A stretch of 64,000 bases of DNA from Eulemur rufifrons (taxonomy: Eukaryota > Chordata > Mammalia > Primates > Lemuridae): contig NC_090995.1 in NCBI RefSeq assembly GCF_041146395.1, positions 12,626,501-12,690,500 on the forward strand, written 5' to 3'. The notes under the pieces are model-generated. The model had not been told where the DNA came from. It saw nothing but the letters and a program-made list of their open reading frames with translations, and searched no databases. Positions within the stretch are counted from its first letter, which is position 1; every line of letters begins with the position of its first letter. Both the position numbers and the translations under genes were made by a program. Positions 46,600 through 58,067 of the stretch are shown in pieces.

Positions 46600-47498
46600 A
46601 AAATAATCAGAATCTACAACGAATACAAGCAAATCAGCAAGGAAAAAAAAAAAAAAAACCAAAGAAGCCCATCAAAAATTAGGCAAAAGACATGAACAGA
46701 AAAACATGATAGACAAATGGTTGATAAACATATGAAAAAATGCTCAATGTCACTAATCATCAGAAAATGCAGATTAAAATCATAATGAGATACCACCTGA
46801 CCCCTGTTGGAATGGCTTTTATTACAAAGTCCAAAAACAATAGATACTGGTATGGACGCAGAGAGAAAGGAATGCTTATACACTGTTCATGGGACTGCAA
46901 ATTAGTACAACCTCTATGGAAAACAGTAGGGAGATTCCTCAGAGAACTAAAAGTAGACCTACCATTCGATCCAGCAATCCCACTACTGGGTATCTACTCA
47001 AAGGAAAAGAAGTCTTTCTATCAAAAAGACACCTGCACCCGAATGTTTATTGCAGCACAATTCACAACTGCAAAGATGTGAAATCAACCCAAGTGCCCAT
47101 CAATTCATGAGTGGATTAATAAAATGTGGTATATGTATACTAAGGAATACTACCCAGCTATAAAAAAGGATGGACTAATGCCTTTTGCAACAATTGGGAT
47201 GGAACTGGAGACCATTCTCCTAAGTGAAGTATCTCAAGATTGGAAAAATAAATACCACATATACTCATTATTAAACTGGAACTAACCGATGAGCACACAT
47301 GTGCACAGAGGGAAGTAAAACTCAGTGGAAATCAAGCAGGGATGAGGGGGGAGGAGAGGAGGGGCAAAAACCTACCTAATGGGTACAATGAACACTATTT
47401 GGGTGATGGGCACACCTATAGCCATGACTCAAGCATTACAGAAGGGATCCATGAAACCAAAAATATTTATACCCCATTAATATTTTGAAAAAAAAAAA
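46600..47498 (+). mobile_element. 5'-truncated L1 with complete 3' end
   Basis: The forward L1 begins near 'atcagaatctacaacg' in the ORF2 3' half. It includes the ORF2 C-terminal signatures ([22 protein letters not shown], 'caacccaagtgcccatcaa'). It ends with a 3'UTR containing 'acctacctaatgggtacaat' and 'gggtgatgggcacacc' and an A tail at 47488-47499. The frame is broken near 47081 by an in-frame stop, so it is a dead copy. An A run at 46642-46658 lies inside the ORF2 part. No clean target-site duplication was found. Confidence 0.93.
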
Positions 47499-47499
47499 A

Positions 47500-47870
47500 G
47501 GTAAGCCTGTCAGAAAACATCAATTGCATATTTAGAAAATAAAGGACAGAAACTGACAAAGGGCTGACTTAAAAGAAGGTATGAAGAAACTCACAGGCTC
47601 AGGTAGATTTTTGGCTGGAGGGTCTTGAAGACTCTACTTCTATCCATATAGCTAACTAGGCTGAGGGAGCCCAGGTCCAGAAAACCAGCAGAACCAAGAA
47701 ACTCCAGTTGATTCAGTGCCAACAATGGGGCACTGTGAGCCTTCGTAGCCCTGGCCTCTAGCCCCCCTCCCCAGGAATACGGGGATCCTCTTGGAAGACT
47801 CTACTTCCCTCTACCATGTTATCCTATAAAACCCTTGATCAGACTCATCTTCAGGGCCAGCCTTGGCCAG
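47500..47870. other. Non-coding stretch between L1 and LTR
   Basis: No feature recognised. Confidence 0.4.
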
Positions 47871-48272
47871 GGTATTGGCCTGCTAGGGCTGCCATAATAA
47901 AATAACACAGACCAGGTGGCTTAAAGAGCAGAAATTTATTCTCTCACTTGGCCTGGAAACTGGAAGTCCAAGATCAAGGTGTTGGCAGTTTGGGTATTCT
48001 CTGAGACCTCTCTACAAGAGGCTCGCAGTGGTGTCCTCCTGCTTCCTGTTCACACCGTCTTTTCTCTGTGCATGCTCCTCCCTGGTCTCTTTCTGTATTT
48101 TCTAATCTCGGCTTTTTATGGGAACATTAGTCAAATTAGATTAAAGGCTGACCCGAAAAACAAACCCTCATTTTAACTTAACTTTTTTAAAGGCTCTAAG
48201 GGAAGATAAAGCCACATTCTGAGGTATTGGGGTTTTGGGCTTTAGCGTATAAATTTTGGTCCATAACACACA
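47871..48272 (-). mobile_element. MLT1-type MaLR LTR, near full length
   Basis: The reverse complement of an MLT1 LTR, with 'ctgctagggctgccataat', 'aaattta' ('gcagaaatttattctct'), 'ggaagtccaagatcaaggtg', 'cattctgaggtattgggg' and 'aattttggtccataacac' in order. It is a solo LTR with no internal viral sequence. Confidence 0.85.
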
Positions 48273-49129
48273 GTTGTCCGATTTTTGGCAAAAGCACTGT
48301 GCCTCACACAAATATAAAGTTATTGCAGTGAGCTTTTTTAACCTCAGAGAGAGTTGTATAATTGTGTTCCCAGAAGTCTCTTTCATAGAGGAATAATTGT
48401 TGGGTGTTCATTGATTTGTGGTGAGACATGATGTTACTAAATAAGACTTATCTCACGGAGTATAAATTTCTCCAAATTTCTTACAAAGCCGATTCAGAAC
48501 ATTCTGGTAAAGATGCAGTGGTATCCAAGGTGTTACAAACCCTTGGTTACTACAGGAATATAAGACTATTCGGTCATGTATAGCTAGATTGTCCTGAAAG
48601 TTTTGGGGACATAGTCATATAAAAAGATTTCATATGAAGATGAATAGAGATATCTCTACTAGATCCAATTTCATTTCTTCAAAAATAGAAAGTAGAAATA
48701 AATTAAGAGTATTTAATACAAATAAATGACAGAGTAAAACTCTTGAAGATAAGATAAAAGTTACATAGGTTTTGCAACAAAGGATGACAAGTAGAATAAT
48801 GTTACATGTGTGGGCTAGAAGGAAATTAAACATTATTTAGTCATTTATTTTGTGTATGGGGAAATTAATGCCTGAAAAGTCAAATTGTCTTCTTCATGTG
48901 ACAGAATATAAATAGTATCCAAACCTACCCACTCCTCCTCATCCAGTGCTTTGGCTCCCAGTGTATACTCACTTGGGAAGTGTATATGGAACTGAAGGTG
49001 AATGTCTTGGCCTGTCTGAAGGCCTGCCTAACCTTGGTGAAAGGAAGTTTACAAGGTATTGCGAGGAATAAGTTCCACCAACAAAATCTAGATAGGAAAT
49101 AAGGGAGCCTAATGGGAAAAACAAAATCC
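48273..49129. other. AT-rich non-coding stretch
   Basis: No feature recognised. The minus-strand frames at 48630-48833 and 48925-49155 have no domains. Confidence 0.4.
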
Positions 49130-49325
49130 AGATTCAAAAGACACAGGAAAACCACTTACCATCTGTGTGAGCTTAGGCAAGACACTCCACTTCATTAAAC
49201 CTAATTGTGTCATCTGCACACTGGGAAGAACAATAATTCTTGCCCTATAAGCTTCACTGGGCTACTGATGAACAACAAAGATAAAGAACTTGCAAACTCT
49301 TGGTAAATATTAAAGTAGTATTCAA
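49130..49325 (+). mobile_element. MIR SINE
   Basis: 'cttaccatctgtgtgagc', 'ttaggcaagacactccac' and 'tcatctgcacactggg' are the MIR core and tail. The end 'tggtaaatattaaag' is tail-like. Confidence 0.75.
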
Positions 49326-49469
49326 ACACGATGTGATCATCATTGTTCCATGCCAAGAATTAGTGTGCCAACGAGATCACTTTTTAGGCAGGGAGTTAAT
49401 TCGGAAATGTAATCTGGGCTAGATATACTAAGAATGAAAATGTCAGTTTTATTTACTTTCCTTTAAAAA

Positions 49470-49640
49470 AATAGTGCCAGCTGCATAAACCGCCTCAGAG
49501 TTCAAGTTTAAAGAACACCATCTCCATTTTAATTAAAGCGTATAAATGGTGGCCTATAATGACAGCTTCAGCTAAGAGGCAATGATATTAAAACCAGTGA
49601 TTTCCTGGCACCATTCCAATGGAACTAGTCAGTTTAATAA
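49470..49640. promoter_or_regulatory. Candidate conserved non-coding element
   Basis: Unique sequence with an E-box 'cagctg' (49478-49483) next to 'cataaaccgcc', then the homeodomain-like 'ttttaattaaag' (49527-49538), 'tataaatggtgg' and 'aatgatattaaaacc'. It has low complexity-free, balanced texture, is free of repeats and lies just downstream of a MIR. The call is inference only. Confidence 0.35.
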
Positions 49641-51312
49641 AGGATGGGTACAGAGGTTTAGGATGGAGCACTCTTCTTAAAAGGGAACTCCCTACTGGCA
49701 GGTCTCTGAAAATCCAATTAGCAACAACCATCAGTAATTAGTTATTGAAGAGCACATCTATATCAAAGCCGAATGCTCCTGTTCCCACCAGTCTTTGCAT
49801 GCCATATAAGCACATACTTACTTTCTCCTGGAGCCTCTACTTGCCCAGTCTCCAGAAAGTATCTCCATTCAACATAGCCCCTTGCTATTTCTACATTTCC
49901 CAGAAGGCTGTTCTCAGGAACCAGTTTCATATACTCTGCCCTTCCTGTCTTCCACACCATCCATGGCTGCTCTACTGTTAGTGGGTACCATGACAGCACC
50001 ACTCTCCTGGTCCACTGGCCTCTGTTGGTGATAGTCATTGACATCCATGGTATAATCTTCCTGGCCCCTGGTCTTCCCCCATATGGAGGACCCAACTCAC
50101 TTGCAGGGCTCCAAGCTTCCTCCAGCCTCAGAGTCCACCCTCTTCAAAGTCCCCATCCTCTCAACCCCAGAGAGAGGAAAAAGCCCTTCCACAGTCCTCC
50201 CAACAAGCTCAAGCTACAGCCTATGCCCAATATGACTGACAATTTTCAAATACATTCCTTTTAGGAAAAAACTTCTAGTCACAGGCTAGGGACTGGACTT
50301 AGAGCCACATAATTAAAATAGAATAATGTTTCCAAAGGCCAGCTTGTTGGGTCTGAACAATTTGACATTGGCAATATGCAAAGTCTAGTAAAATTTGCAT
50401 TGTTTTTTGGCTCAGTTTCTTTTTGCATTATTTCTTGTATCATAAAGTAAAGAACTCAGACCTGTACGATTTCCTTGCTGGTTTGGTTTTTGCTTTCAGG
50501 CTTTGTAAAGAAAGAAATAAACAAATAAGAAAACACCTCAAAGAGGGAGTTGATTGACTCGTGTAACTCGGAAGTCCTGGATGGAGCTCCCTCCGGATGC
50601 CACACACTCACACATTGTCATATCCATATTTCCTCTTCCTCGGGCTCTAGGTTCTGCTGCTCTCTTACTTTAGAAAGCATTCGTGCAAGTACTGGGTAGA
50701 AGGTTGAACGTCTAATGGCTACAGACAACTCTAGGCCAGCTGTCATCTCATCCTAGTTTAGCAACCCAACGGGGGAGAGCGGAAAGAACTCTGATCTGCC
50801 GTGGGTCACTCGCCCATCCATGGCCGGTCACCACAGTGCAGGGGACACAGGCAGCCCCACCAGAACCAGATGGAATGAAAGAGGAGGCCAAAGGGAGGGA
50901 GGTGCTATTCCAAGAAGAAGGTAGGCACGGCGGCAAATGGAAACAAGGGAGTGGGGCTAAGTACAAATGTAGGGACATGGAAATAAATTTTCTACTTCCT
51001 CAAAAGTGGTTTACTAAAACCTCCAATTTACATTACTAAACAGAACTCTTCATATCTTAGTCTGATGAAGTGCATAGAGATAACTTCACTGAATTAAAGA
51101 CCGTGTTGGTAGGTATTTGCCTCGTATTTTAAGTTCTGAAGGCCCCAGCAGAGTGTTGCCTCTTAAACAAAGAAAAAGTTTGGTCCAAGTTAGATGCTAG
51201 TCTCCTTATAGGACAGAAATTACTTGCAACTCTCTAAATTGGAGGTTTTCTGGGTTTGAAATTATCGGTTCCACTGGAAACCCCATTACATATGGTGTTA
51301 CTTAGTCATTAA
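49641..51312. other. Unique non-coding stretch
   Basis: No interspersed repeat is recognised. Opposed frames at 49745-49981 and 49763-50095 and a C/T-rich part around 50070-50200 show no known protein. Confidence 0.4.
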
Positions 51313-51530
51313 AGCATGGATTTTAAACTAAGACAGATCTGAATCCCCTCTCTACCACCTTCTACATGCATGACTTTGAGCACATTCTCACACTCTCAGT
51401 TTCCTTGTGAATAAAACAGAGATAATAATTCCTTCTCCAACAGATTGTTATCAGATTAAATTAGATAATGCTTTTGAGATGATGTTCCTAGGTTTAGTAT
51501 GGTACTTGTTAGTTTTGTCCTATAATAAAC
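51313..51530 (+). mobile_element. MIR SINE
   Basis: 'atctgaatcccctctctacc', 'cacactctcagtttccttg', 'cagattaaattagataatg' and 'tatggtacttgttag' follow MIR order. Confidence 0.8.
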
Positions 51531-51639
51531 ACTCACACTGATACTTAACTTATAAATTTTTCTTTAAGGAGGCTGATATAACAGGATCCATCCCTACCCT
51601 TCCCTCTGCCTCCAAAGGATACAGAAATGTACCAGGACT

Positions 51640-52340
51640 CCCAGGAATGGAATGGGAAGGACAGCCAAAAAGCAGTAATGAGCTAATGCTGGCCAAATAC
51701 ATTAAGGGGAGTGAGAAGGTGTTTTACAACTGTACCAGGGAAAAGAAATATTTGAGCATATGTAGAGCCATTAACAAATAAGGAAAGGAGTGAAATTAAT
51801 AATGACTCTAAAACAGCTGAGATAATGAACTCCTTTTTCAACTCTGTCTTTGGCAAGATAAATAAGGAAATGGAATCTGCAGAATTAGGAAGTAATGAAG
51901 ACCTTGTGAAAATAGCTATTAATATACGCTCGGTAAAACATGCTTAGAAAATCTGAATAAATCAGGGTGACTGGGAAATATTCCTCCTGGGGTCCAGAGG
52001 TGAGCACATAATGAAGTTGCTAAACTACAGACCATTGTTTTCAAGAATTGGGAAAGGTAAAAGAGGAAATTGAGAACAACAGACGGAAATGGGAGAAAGT
52101 AAATATAAATGGATTCAAGAAAAGAATGTGAAAAGCATAAAAAATCATTTTACCAATGATCGTGGACATTTGAATTATTTAAGGACTCAGAAGAACAGAA
52201 CACTTATTAAGGAAATACTATAAAAATATTTATTAAATGTCGCATAATTCCAAGATTGGACAAGATCCAACTATTTGTGTGTACAATAAGGAGGCTGTCA
52301 GATAAAGGACATATAATTATAAAATAGACATGCATAATAT
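51640..52340 (+). mobile_element. Probable ancient CR1/L3-like LINE remnant
   Basis: Conceptual translation of 51804-51857 gives the short stretch DSKTAEIMNSFFNSVFGK. This resembles the 'E-K-A-E-V/I-L/M-N-x-F-F-x-S-V-F' linker that precedes the reverse transcriptase in CR1/L3 LINEs. Upstream, in another frame, KVFYNCTREKKYLSICRAINK-like residues fit the '(K)xFYrYir.kkk' segment of the same families. Frames are broken throughout and boundaries are very approximate. The call rests on one motif pair recalled from the family. Confidence 0.45.
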
Positions 52341-52724
52341 TCTAAATCATGAACATTTTTACTCTAAATTATTTTTAATTGTCTAGATAAGGAGTATAGT
52401 TATTTAATTAAAATGGACTGAAGTCCTACATAACAATACTCAATTATAATGCCGAACAAAAAATAATGTAATACTGTGGAAGCCAGTTGGGTAGGAGCTA
52501 TTGTAATTGCTAGACACAGTCTTCAACTTTCTTACAGAGTTTCTCAAAAGGAGGATAAAAATCATCTAAAATTGATTACTGCTTCTTAATAGCAAGGTAG
52601 TTAAACATAGACCTCATGAAAGCAAGGGGTCTTAGAACTGGAAGGCACCTCATGTAAGAAAGGCAAAACAATTTTTCATAAGGCAACTAATAAAAATTAC
52701 AAAATGACCAATCAATGAAGACCA
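52341..52724. other. AT-rich non-coding stretch
   Basis: No feature recognised. Confidence 0.4.
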
Positions 52725-52850
52725 GGTATAGTCCAGTTCATTCATTTCATAGAAGGGAGAATTGAGGCCCAGAGAGACAAAACAACTTGCTCAGGGTAGT
52801 GAGAGGCAAAGTCAGGACTGGAAACTAGATCCCTTTATTTTGGTTTTAAT
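52725..52850 (-). mobile_element. MIR SINE, reverse orientation
   Basis: 'ttcatagaagggagaattg', 'aggcccagagagacaaaac', 'aacttgctcagggtagtg' and 'gaggcaaagtcaggactgg' follow reversed MIR order. Confidence 0.8.
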
Positions 52851-52939
52851 GATCATCCCTTTCTATTTTGTCATAAGCTTCATGAGGACAGAAACTGAGC
52901 TTGTTTGAAACCACTATTCCATTAGTGCCCAGTAATCAA

Positions 52940-54355
52940 ACCTCCACACAGACACCAAATTCAACAACTATTCATGCAAGAAAACACCTTCAGAAGAACT
53001 GAAATTCAGATGAACAGTCACAGCACCTGGTTTTACTATTACATCAAGGAAAGAGGCACTAGAGATGGCAGAAGCAGCAATCTTGCATGGCCTACGCCAG
53101 CCCTCCCCGTCTCCCGGCAGGGCTACCCCAGAGCTCTCAGTGGAGAGAGAATCTGCGTGTCCAGGGGAGGGAGACAGCAAAGTGATCGTGGGACTTTGCA
53201 TTGGAACTCAAGGCAGCCCTGTCACAGGGGAACACAGCACAGGACAGAATTCAGCCAGCACCCACAAACAAGGGGCACTGAGACCAGCCCGGCCAGAAGA
53301 CAGTCCATCCCCCCTACGCCCACCAAACTTGAGTTCTGACTGGCCCTACCACCAGCTGACAAAAAGTGGCCTGGAGCCTGGAATAAATGTTTAAGTCAGC
53401 CAAGTCACAAAGACTGCAGGCCGTGGGCAATTCCAGAGGCTGCGGTGGCTTGGAGCAAGTGGATTTGGGGTGCACATCACCCAGTGAGACACCGGAGGCA
53501 GCAGCCAAGCCAGTGCCTGTGTCACTCTCCCCCAACTCCAGGCAGGGCGGCTCGAGGAGGGTCTTCTTCCACTTGGGGAAAGGAAAGGGAAGAGTTCAAA
53601 GGACTGTAAGGCTGTTCCTCAAAAAGCTAAAAATAGAGTTACCATATGACCCAGCAATCCCACTGCTAGGTATGTATCAAAAGAAAGGGGGGATTCAATG
53701 TATCAAAAAGATATCTGCACTCCCATGTTTATCGCAGCACTATGCACAGTAGCCAGGATTTGGAATCAACCTAAGTGTCCATCCACGGATGAATGGATAA
53801 AGAAATTGTGGTGCATATATACACAATGGAATATCATAATATGTGGCCATAAAAGAATGAAATCCTGCCATTTGCAACAACATGGATGGAACTGGTGAAC
53901 ATTATGTTAAGTGAAATAAGCCAAGCACAGAAAGACAAATCTTGCATGTTCTCACTCACACGTGGGAGCTAAACATTAAAACAAACCGATCCCACGGAGA
54001 CTGAGGGTAGAATGATGGTTACCAGAGGCTGGGAAGGGAGGCAGGGAGCGGGGGATAAAGTGAGGATGGTTAATGGGTGCAAAAATATAGTTAGACAGAA
54101 TGAACAGTATTTGACAGCACAACAAAGTGACTATAATCAAAAATACATTAGAGTATTACAGTAAAATAGCTAAAAGAGTGGAATTGGAATGTTCCTAACA
54201 CCAAGAAATGATAAATGCTTGAGGTGATGGATACTCCAGTTACCCTGATTCGATTAATACACATTGCTACTGGTATCAAAACATCACATGTACCCTATAA
54301 ATATATACAATTATTATGTGCCCCTAATAATTAAAAAATTAAAAAAATAATAAAG
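52940..54355 (+). mobile_element. L1 with 5'UTR fused directly to ORF2 tail and 3'UTR
   Basis: 52940-53600 matches an L1PB/L1MA-type 5'UTR in order, with 'acagtcacagcacctgg', 'gtgggactttgcattggaac', 'ggatttggggtgcacatc' and 'ttcttccacttggggaaagg'. At about 53600-53608 it switches without a gap to the ORF2 3' portion ('ctgttcctcaaaaagc'). The ORF2 C-terminal signatures WNQPKCPSTDEW and 'CIYTQW' follow, then a complete 3'UTR ('gttaccagaggctgggaagg', 'acatcacatgtaccctata') and an A/T-rich tail to 54355. All of ORF1 and most of ORF2 are absent. Both parts lie in the same orientation with similar divergence by eye. The frames at 53065-53394 and 53387-53752 are read-through of the 5'UTR and the junction and are not genes. 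Confidence 0.85.
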
Positions 54356-55985
54356 GGGTTAATCTTGGGCACCTGGATGTGATGTATGGAGGCCCTAATT
54401 ATACCAGCCTGGAAAAGGTTTCTCTTCACTGTGAATAACAAATCATTGGTTTCTGGGAAAGGCTACACATGAAGAACGACAGCAGAAGAAACGGCAATGA
54501 CTCACTACTGCACCTCCAGGCTGGGACGGAGGCTCAAAGACGATCTTAAATCTAGAATGGCGAAGCAGGAATCGCAACTCCAGAAGTAGGAGAGACAAAA
54601 ACTGCACTTGTCTAATGCAGTTCTAATTGCTACCAGTTCTCAGAGGCCATCTTGGGTAAGTATGTTTGGAAAGGAGTCCTTCGTGAAAGCCTACTATGAT
54701 TTTTTTAACATCAAGATTCTGTGCTTCTTGACTGTAGATAGACTCAAGGCCATGTTCCTCCTCTGTCGTTTGGATGCGTGCAAACAGCAAAATTCATGTT
54801 TCAATACTCATAATTAACTCAGATATGTTTCTTTACTTGACTGTTTTTCCCCCAAATCATTATGGCATGTGTGTCCGTCTTGAATACACAATCTTTCCAC
54901 TCTTGGAAAACCAGAACCAGGTCACTTTGCATGAATTCTCAGTATTGTATTAAGAAAGGGTCTTGCTTGCTGACTTAGAAACTAATGATAGAAAAATGCA
55001 GAGAGAGGGTTCTTAGAGACCCAAAGAGATCAAAGCTCGGTTCAGATGTGTTTCTGAAAAAAGCAGATGCATAAATTTCATTTTGTCATGGAGGAAATTC
55101 AGTCTTCTTTTCACCCAGTGTTTTTAACTCAAATTTAAGGTTCATCTCTCTTTAGTAGAACTGTTTCAATAAAGCCTTTTTTGATAATAACTCAAGCAGG
55201 CAAAAAGGTTTCATTACTCAATAAAAGAGACAAAATTGTATAATTGATTTGGCTGTGACTTTTTAAGGAAACACAGTTTAGGAAATCACCCCAAGCAATG
55301 TCAATTTGAAGGTTCAGCATTTATTAAGCTCTGACTACATGCGAGTGTTATGCTGAGCAAAGTAATTACAGAGATATATATAATACATGCTTTTAGATAA
55401 ATTTTAAGACTTATAATCAGGAGAAGGCAGGGGAACATTCACAAATACCATGATCCAAATGAATTAAATTCAATGTAAGTCCGTAAATAAGGATCATGAG
55501 AATACCTATAAAATCCTAGGCCATATCTAAAGTTGTGAAAATATTCAGGGCAGTGAAGGGTATTGTTTTGCTCTGGTGTGTAAGCGTATCTGTCTTACTG
55601 AGTTGAGCTCTGACATCACATTTTTGAGAGGGCTGTAGACAAACTAGAGTACCTTGAAAGGAAAGTAAAAGGACGGTGAGGAAACCAACGAATCATGTCC
55701 TGAAATGCAGCTGTAGGAACTGAGGACGGTCAGCCCCGGGAAGGGGGGATGAAGAGGTCCAAGACAGCTGTCTCGGAGAGACTGGAGGGCTGTCACGTAC
55801 AGAGGGGGTGTGAAAAGAGCGAACTGTTTGCTTGCAGAATGGTTAAAGGACAGGCTGCAAGATCACGCGTGGATGTTTTGAAGAGGCGGTTCATGCAACA
55901 ATGAGGCTTGGGCTACATGGCTCTTTCGAGGTCTCTGAGACTCTAAGTGCTGTGCTGGGGGGGTAAAAACATGCAGTGGAAGCAC
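54356..55985. other. Non-coding stretch, no feature recognised
   Basis: Unique-looking, with a possible L2/MIR tail near 55315-55365 ('gcatttattaagctctgac'). Confidence 0.4.
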
Positions 55986-56098
55986 GGGGGCAGGAGGGAT
56001 GGGGGCAGGAGGGATGAGGGCAGGGTGGGTGGGGGCAGGAGGGATGGGGGCGGGGTGGGTGGGGGCAGGAGGGATGGGGGCGGGGGGATGGGGGCAGG
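55986..56098 (+). repeat. G-rich 15-bp minisatellite with G4 potential
   Basis: About 7.6 tandem units. The canonical unit 'gggggcaggagggat' occurs at 55986-56000, 56001-56015, 56031-56045 and 56061-56075. A variant '...gggtgggt' alternates at 56016-56030 and 56046-56060, giving a 30-bp higher-order pattern. A 14-bp unit and a partial unit end the array. Each unit has at least two runs of three or more G on the + strand, so intramolecular G-quadruplexes are possible. Proline-rich minus-strand frames over it (55891-56161) are translation artefacts. Confidence 0.95.
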
Positions 56099-56194
56099 CT
56101 GGGAGGCTCTGACACAGCCATGAAGAGAAAGTGCATCACAAGCGCAAGAAACAGTACTCACAACTGTAAACAGACGCTATCCTTGTGAAATGGC

Positions 56195-56388
56195 AATATG
56201 AGTCGTAGAAAGAGTGTGAGCTTTGGAGTTAGATCAACCTGCATGTACGTCCTGGGGAACTATCTTCAGTAACTGCATCTTCACCCATGATTGTAGCTAA
56301 GAAATTCTACTCTCTGTGGTCCCATGTCCTTCTCCCAGCTCCAAACCAGTTCAGCAAAGTACTTAGCACAATACTCGGTGGACGCCAT
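56195..56388 (+). mobile_element. MIR SINE
   Basis: 'tgtgagctttggagttaga', 'tcaacctgcatgtacgtcc' and the tail 'aagtacttagcacaatactc' give a diverged MIR with the microsatellite in its 3' flank. Confidence 0.6.
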
Positions 56389-56393
56389 GTGCG

Positions 56394-56431
<38 letters not shown>
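56386..56431. repeat. (GC)n(AC)n tract, Z-DNA candidate
   Basis: 46 bases of perfect purine-pyrimidine alternation: 'catgt', then about 6 GC units, then about 14 AC units. It is a classic Z-DNA-prone composition and is likely length-polymorphic. Confidence 0.95.
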
Positions 56432-56433
<2 letters not shown>

Positions 56434-57160
56434 GATCTAGTCAGAACTTTCCAAAAACATCTTTTCTATACATGGTGTTTCTGTTTAACTTTATGAGATC
56501 AACATGTAGGTGTATCTGTTTTCAGCCACACAGGAAGACTGAAAACTTACCCCAGAACTCTACGAACTTTCCCTGGAATGATGAGCAAGCTTTTCATGAA
56601 ATTCCCACATTTTTCCATGCTGAGTTCCTGCAGCCATTATCATGATAGCCTAAGAGAACATGAAAACCAAACACCCCCCCCAAAAGTGAAATACAAAGAG
56701 AGACCAAGTTTGATGATAAACTCATCAGGTTCACTGCCTTGAAATCCTCACGCGGAGCCCTGGCGGCCCAGAGCGTGTTTTCCTACCACTGGTGGCAAAG
56801 TCAGTCCCCGGGCTGTGGGGAGTATTTCAGGAGGACATGTGATTCTAACCTCTGAGTGCCAGGCTGACTCTCACAAGGCACAGGCTAGCTCTGGACAAAA
56901 CAGCCTTTGATCATCTCGGCCGGGGGGACTTTATTAGGACGGTGCACAGGCTGTCGTTCTTGCCCACCCACGGTCCGCCCGAGATGAGGCAGGGGCACAT
57001 GGTCTCCTCGGACTCGCAGGAATCGTGCCTAAGGTTTATTTCTTTTTAAAGCCCAGCTCCCTTCATGATGACCTGTCGGGGGCCAGTCTCCATCACTTAA
57101 TTGTCAAAGGAGCACCACACCAAGATCAAAGCAGCTGAGAAGATAGAAGGAAAATATTAG
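56432..57160. other. Non-coding stretch, no feature recognised
   Basis: GC-moderate unique sequence, with slightly CpG-richer parts at 56750-57030. Confidence 0.4.
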
Positions 57161-57238
57161 GATAAGAAGAAAGAAAAAAAAAAAAAAAGAAGAAGAGAAA
57201 AAAGAAGAGAAAAGAAAGAAGGAAAAGAAAAGAAGGAA
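57161..57238. repeat. Purine-rich (GAA/GAAA) low-complexity tract
   Basis: Almost all A and G on the + strand, including an A run at 57174-57188. Confidence 0.9.
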
Positions 57239-58065
57239 CAAAGCAGGGAAGAGTGTGGAGGGGGACAGGATTATAGCACGACTCCTAGACATCCACTGCT
57301 GCTGGTTAATGTCTATTAAACCTTCCCAGCCGAGCACCGTGTCTACCTAGGATGCATGGGCAACGTGGGCGTTCTGGGCAGGCTACGCTGCTCGTCCCCA
57401 AAGAGAGGCCAGTGAAGTCTGCAGGGGCCCAGCCAGGGCTGCTGTCTCTGGACTCTGAATACACATTTCCCACCGCCTGGCCTCGCAGCTGTGCTGATTG
57501 CCCGGTGGGGAACGCCACGTCTGTTCTCCAAAGGAATTCAACAAATTAACTAGGAACAAAGTCGCCTGGACAGGAGACAGCCTCACACACGCTGTGTCAT
57601 GCCAAGGAGACGCTTGTCAGCTTGCTGTTTTCGCAGATATGAAAAGAAAATTCCCAGGACCCACCAACGAGATGGAAGGACGGCGATGTTTAGAAAAGCA
57701 GGCAGGAGACAAGGTGAGGGGAGAGGGCAGCCCCGCGGGCCACCATGAAAACCCCTGGATGTACCCACGTTAATAGGTGACAAAAGTAGTTTATTAGTGA
57801 CGGGAAGGAAAGTTTATGTTGAGTAAATCCTACCGATTAGCGTAACAGCTACACACCTACAACGACATGGACAATGATTTAAACCCAACAGTAATAGAGG
57901 AGCTATTTGACAGACTGCACTGCTCCAGGATTTGTGTTTAGTATTTTCTGTACGTGATCTCGTTGTAATTCATACGATGGTCCAATAAAGTATTATACAC
58001 GTTAAGGTGGGAAGATAGTGAGGGAAACTGAGACTCAAAAAGAAGTTGGAGAAGTTAAGTAGGCG
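57239..58065. other. Unique non-coding stretch
   Basis: Five or more mutually overlapping frames on both strands at 57306-57783 have no consistent protein. No repeat recognised. Confidence 0.4.
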
Positions 58066-58067
58066 TA

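Noticed and set aside
53065..53752. 109- and 121-codon frames as a gene
   Set aside because: They lie in the L1 5'UTR and across the 5'UTR/ORF2 junction.
55891..56161. Proline-rich minus-strand proteins
   Set aside because: They are the translation of the G-rich minisatellite.
56386..56431. A functional promoter at the GC/AC tract
   Set aside because: It is a simple dinucleotide repeat with no accompanying core promoter elements or CpG island.
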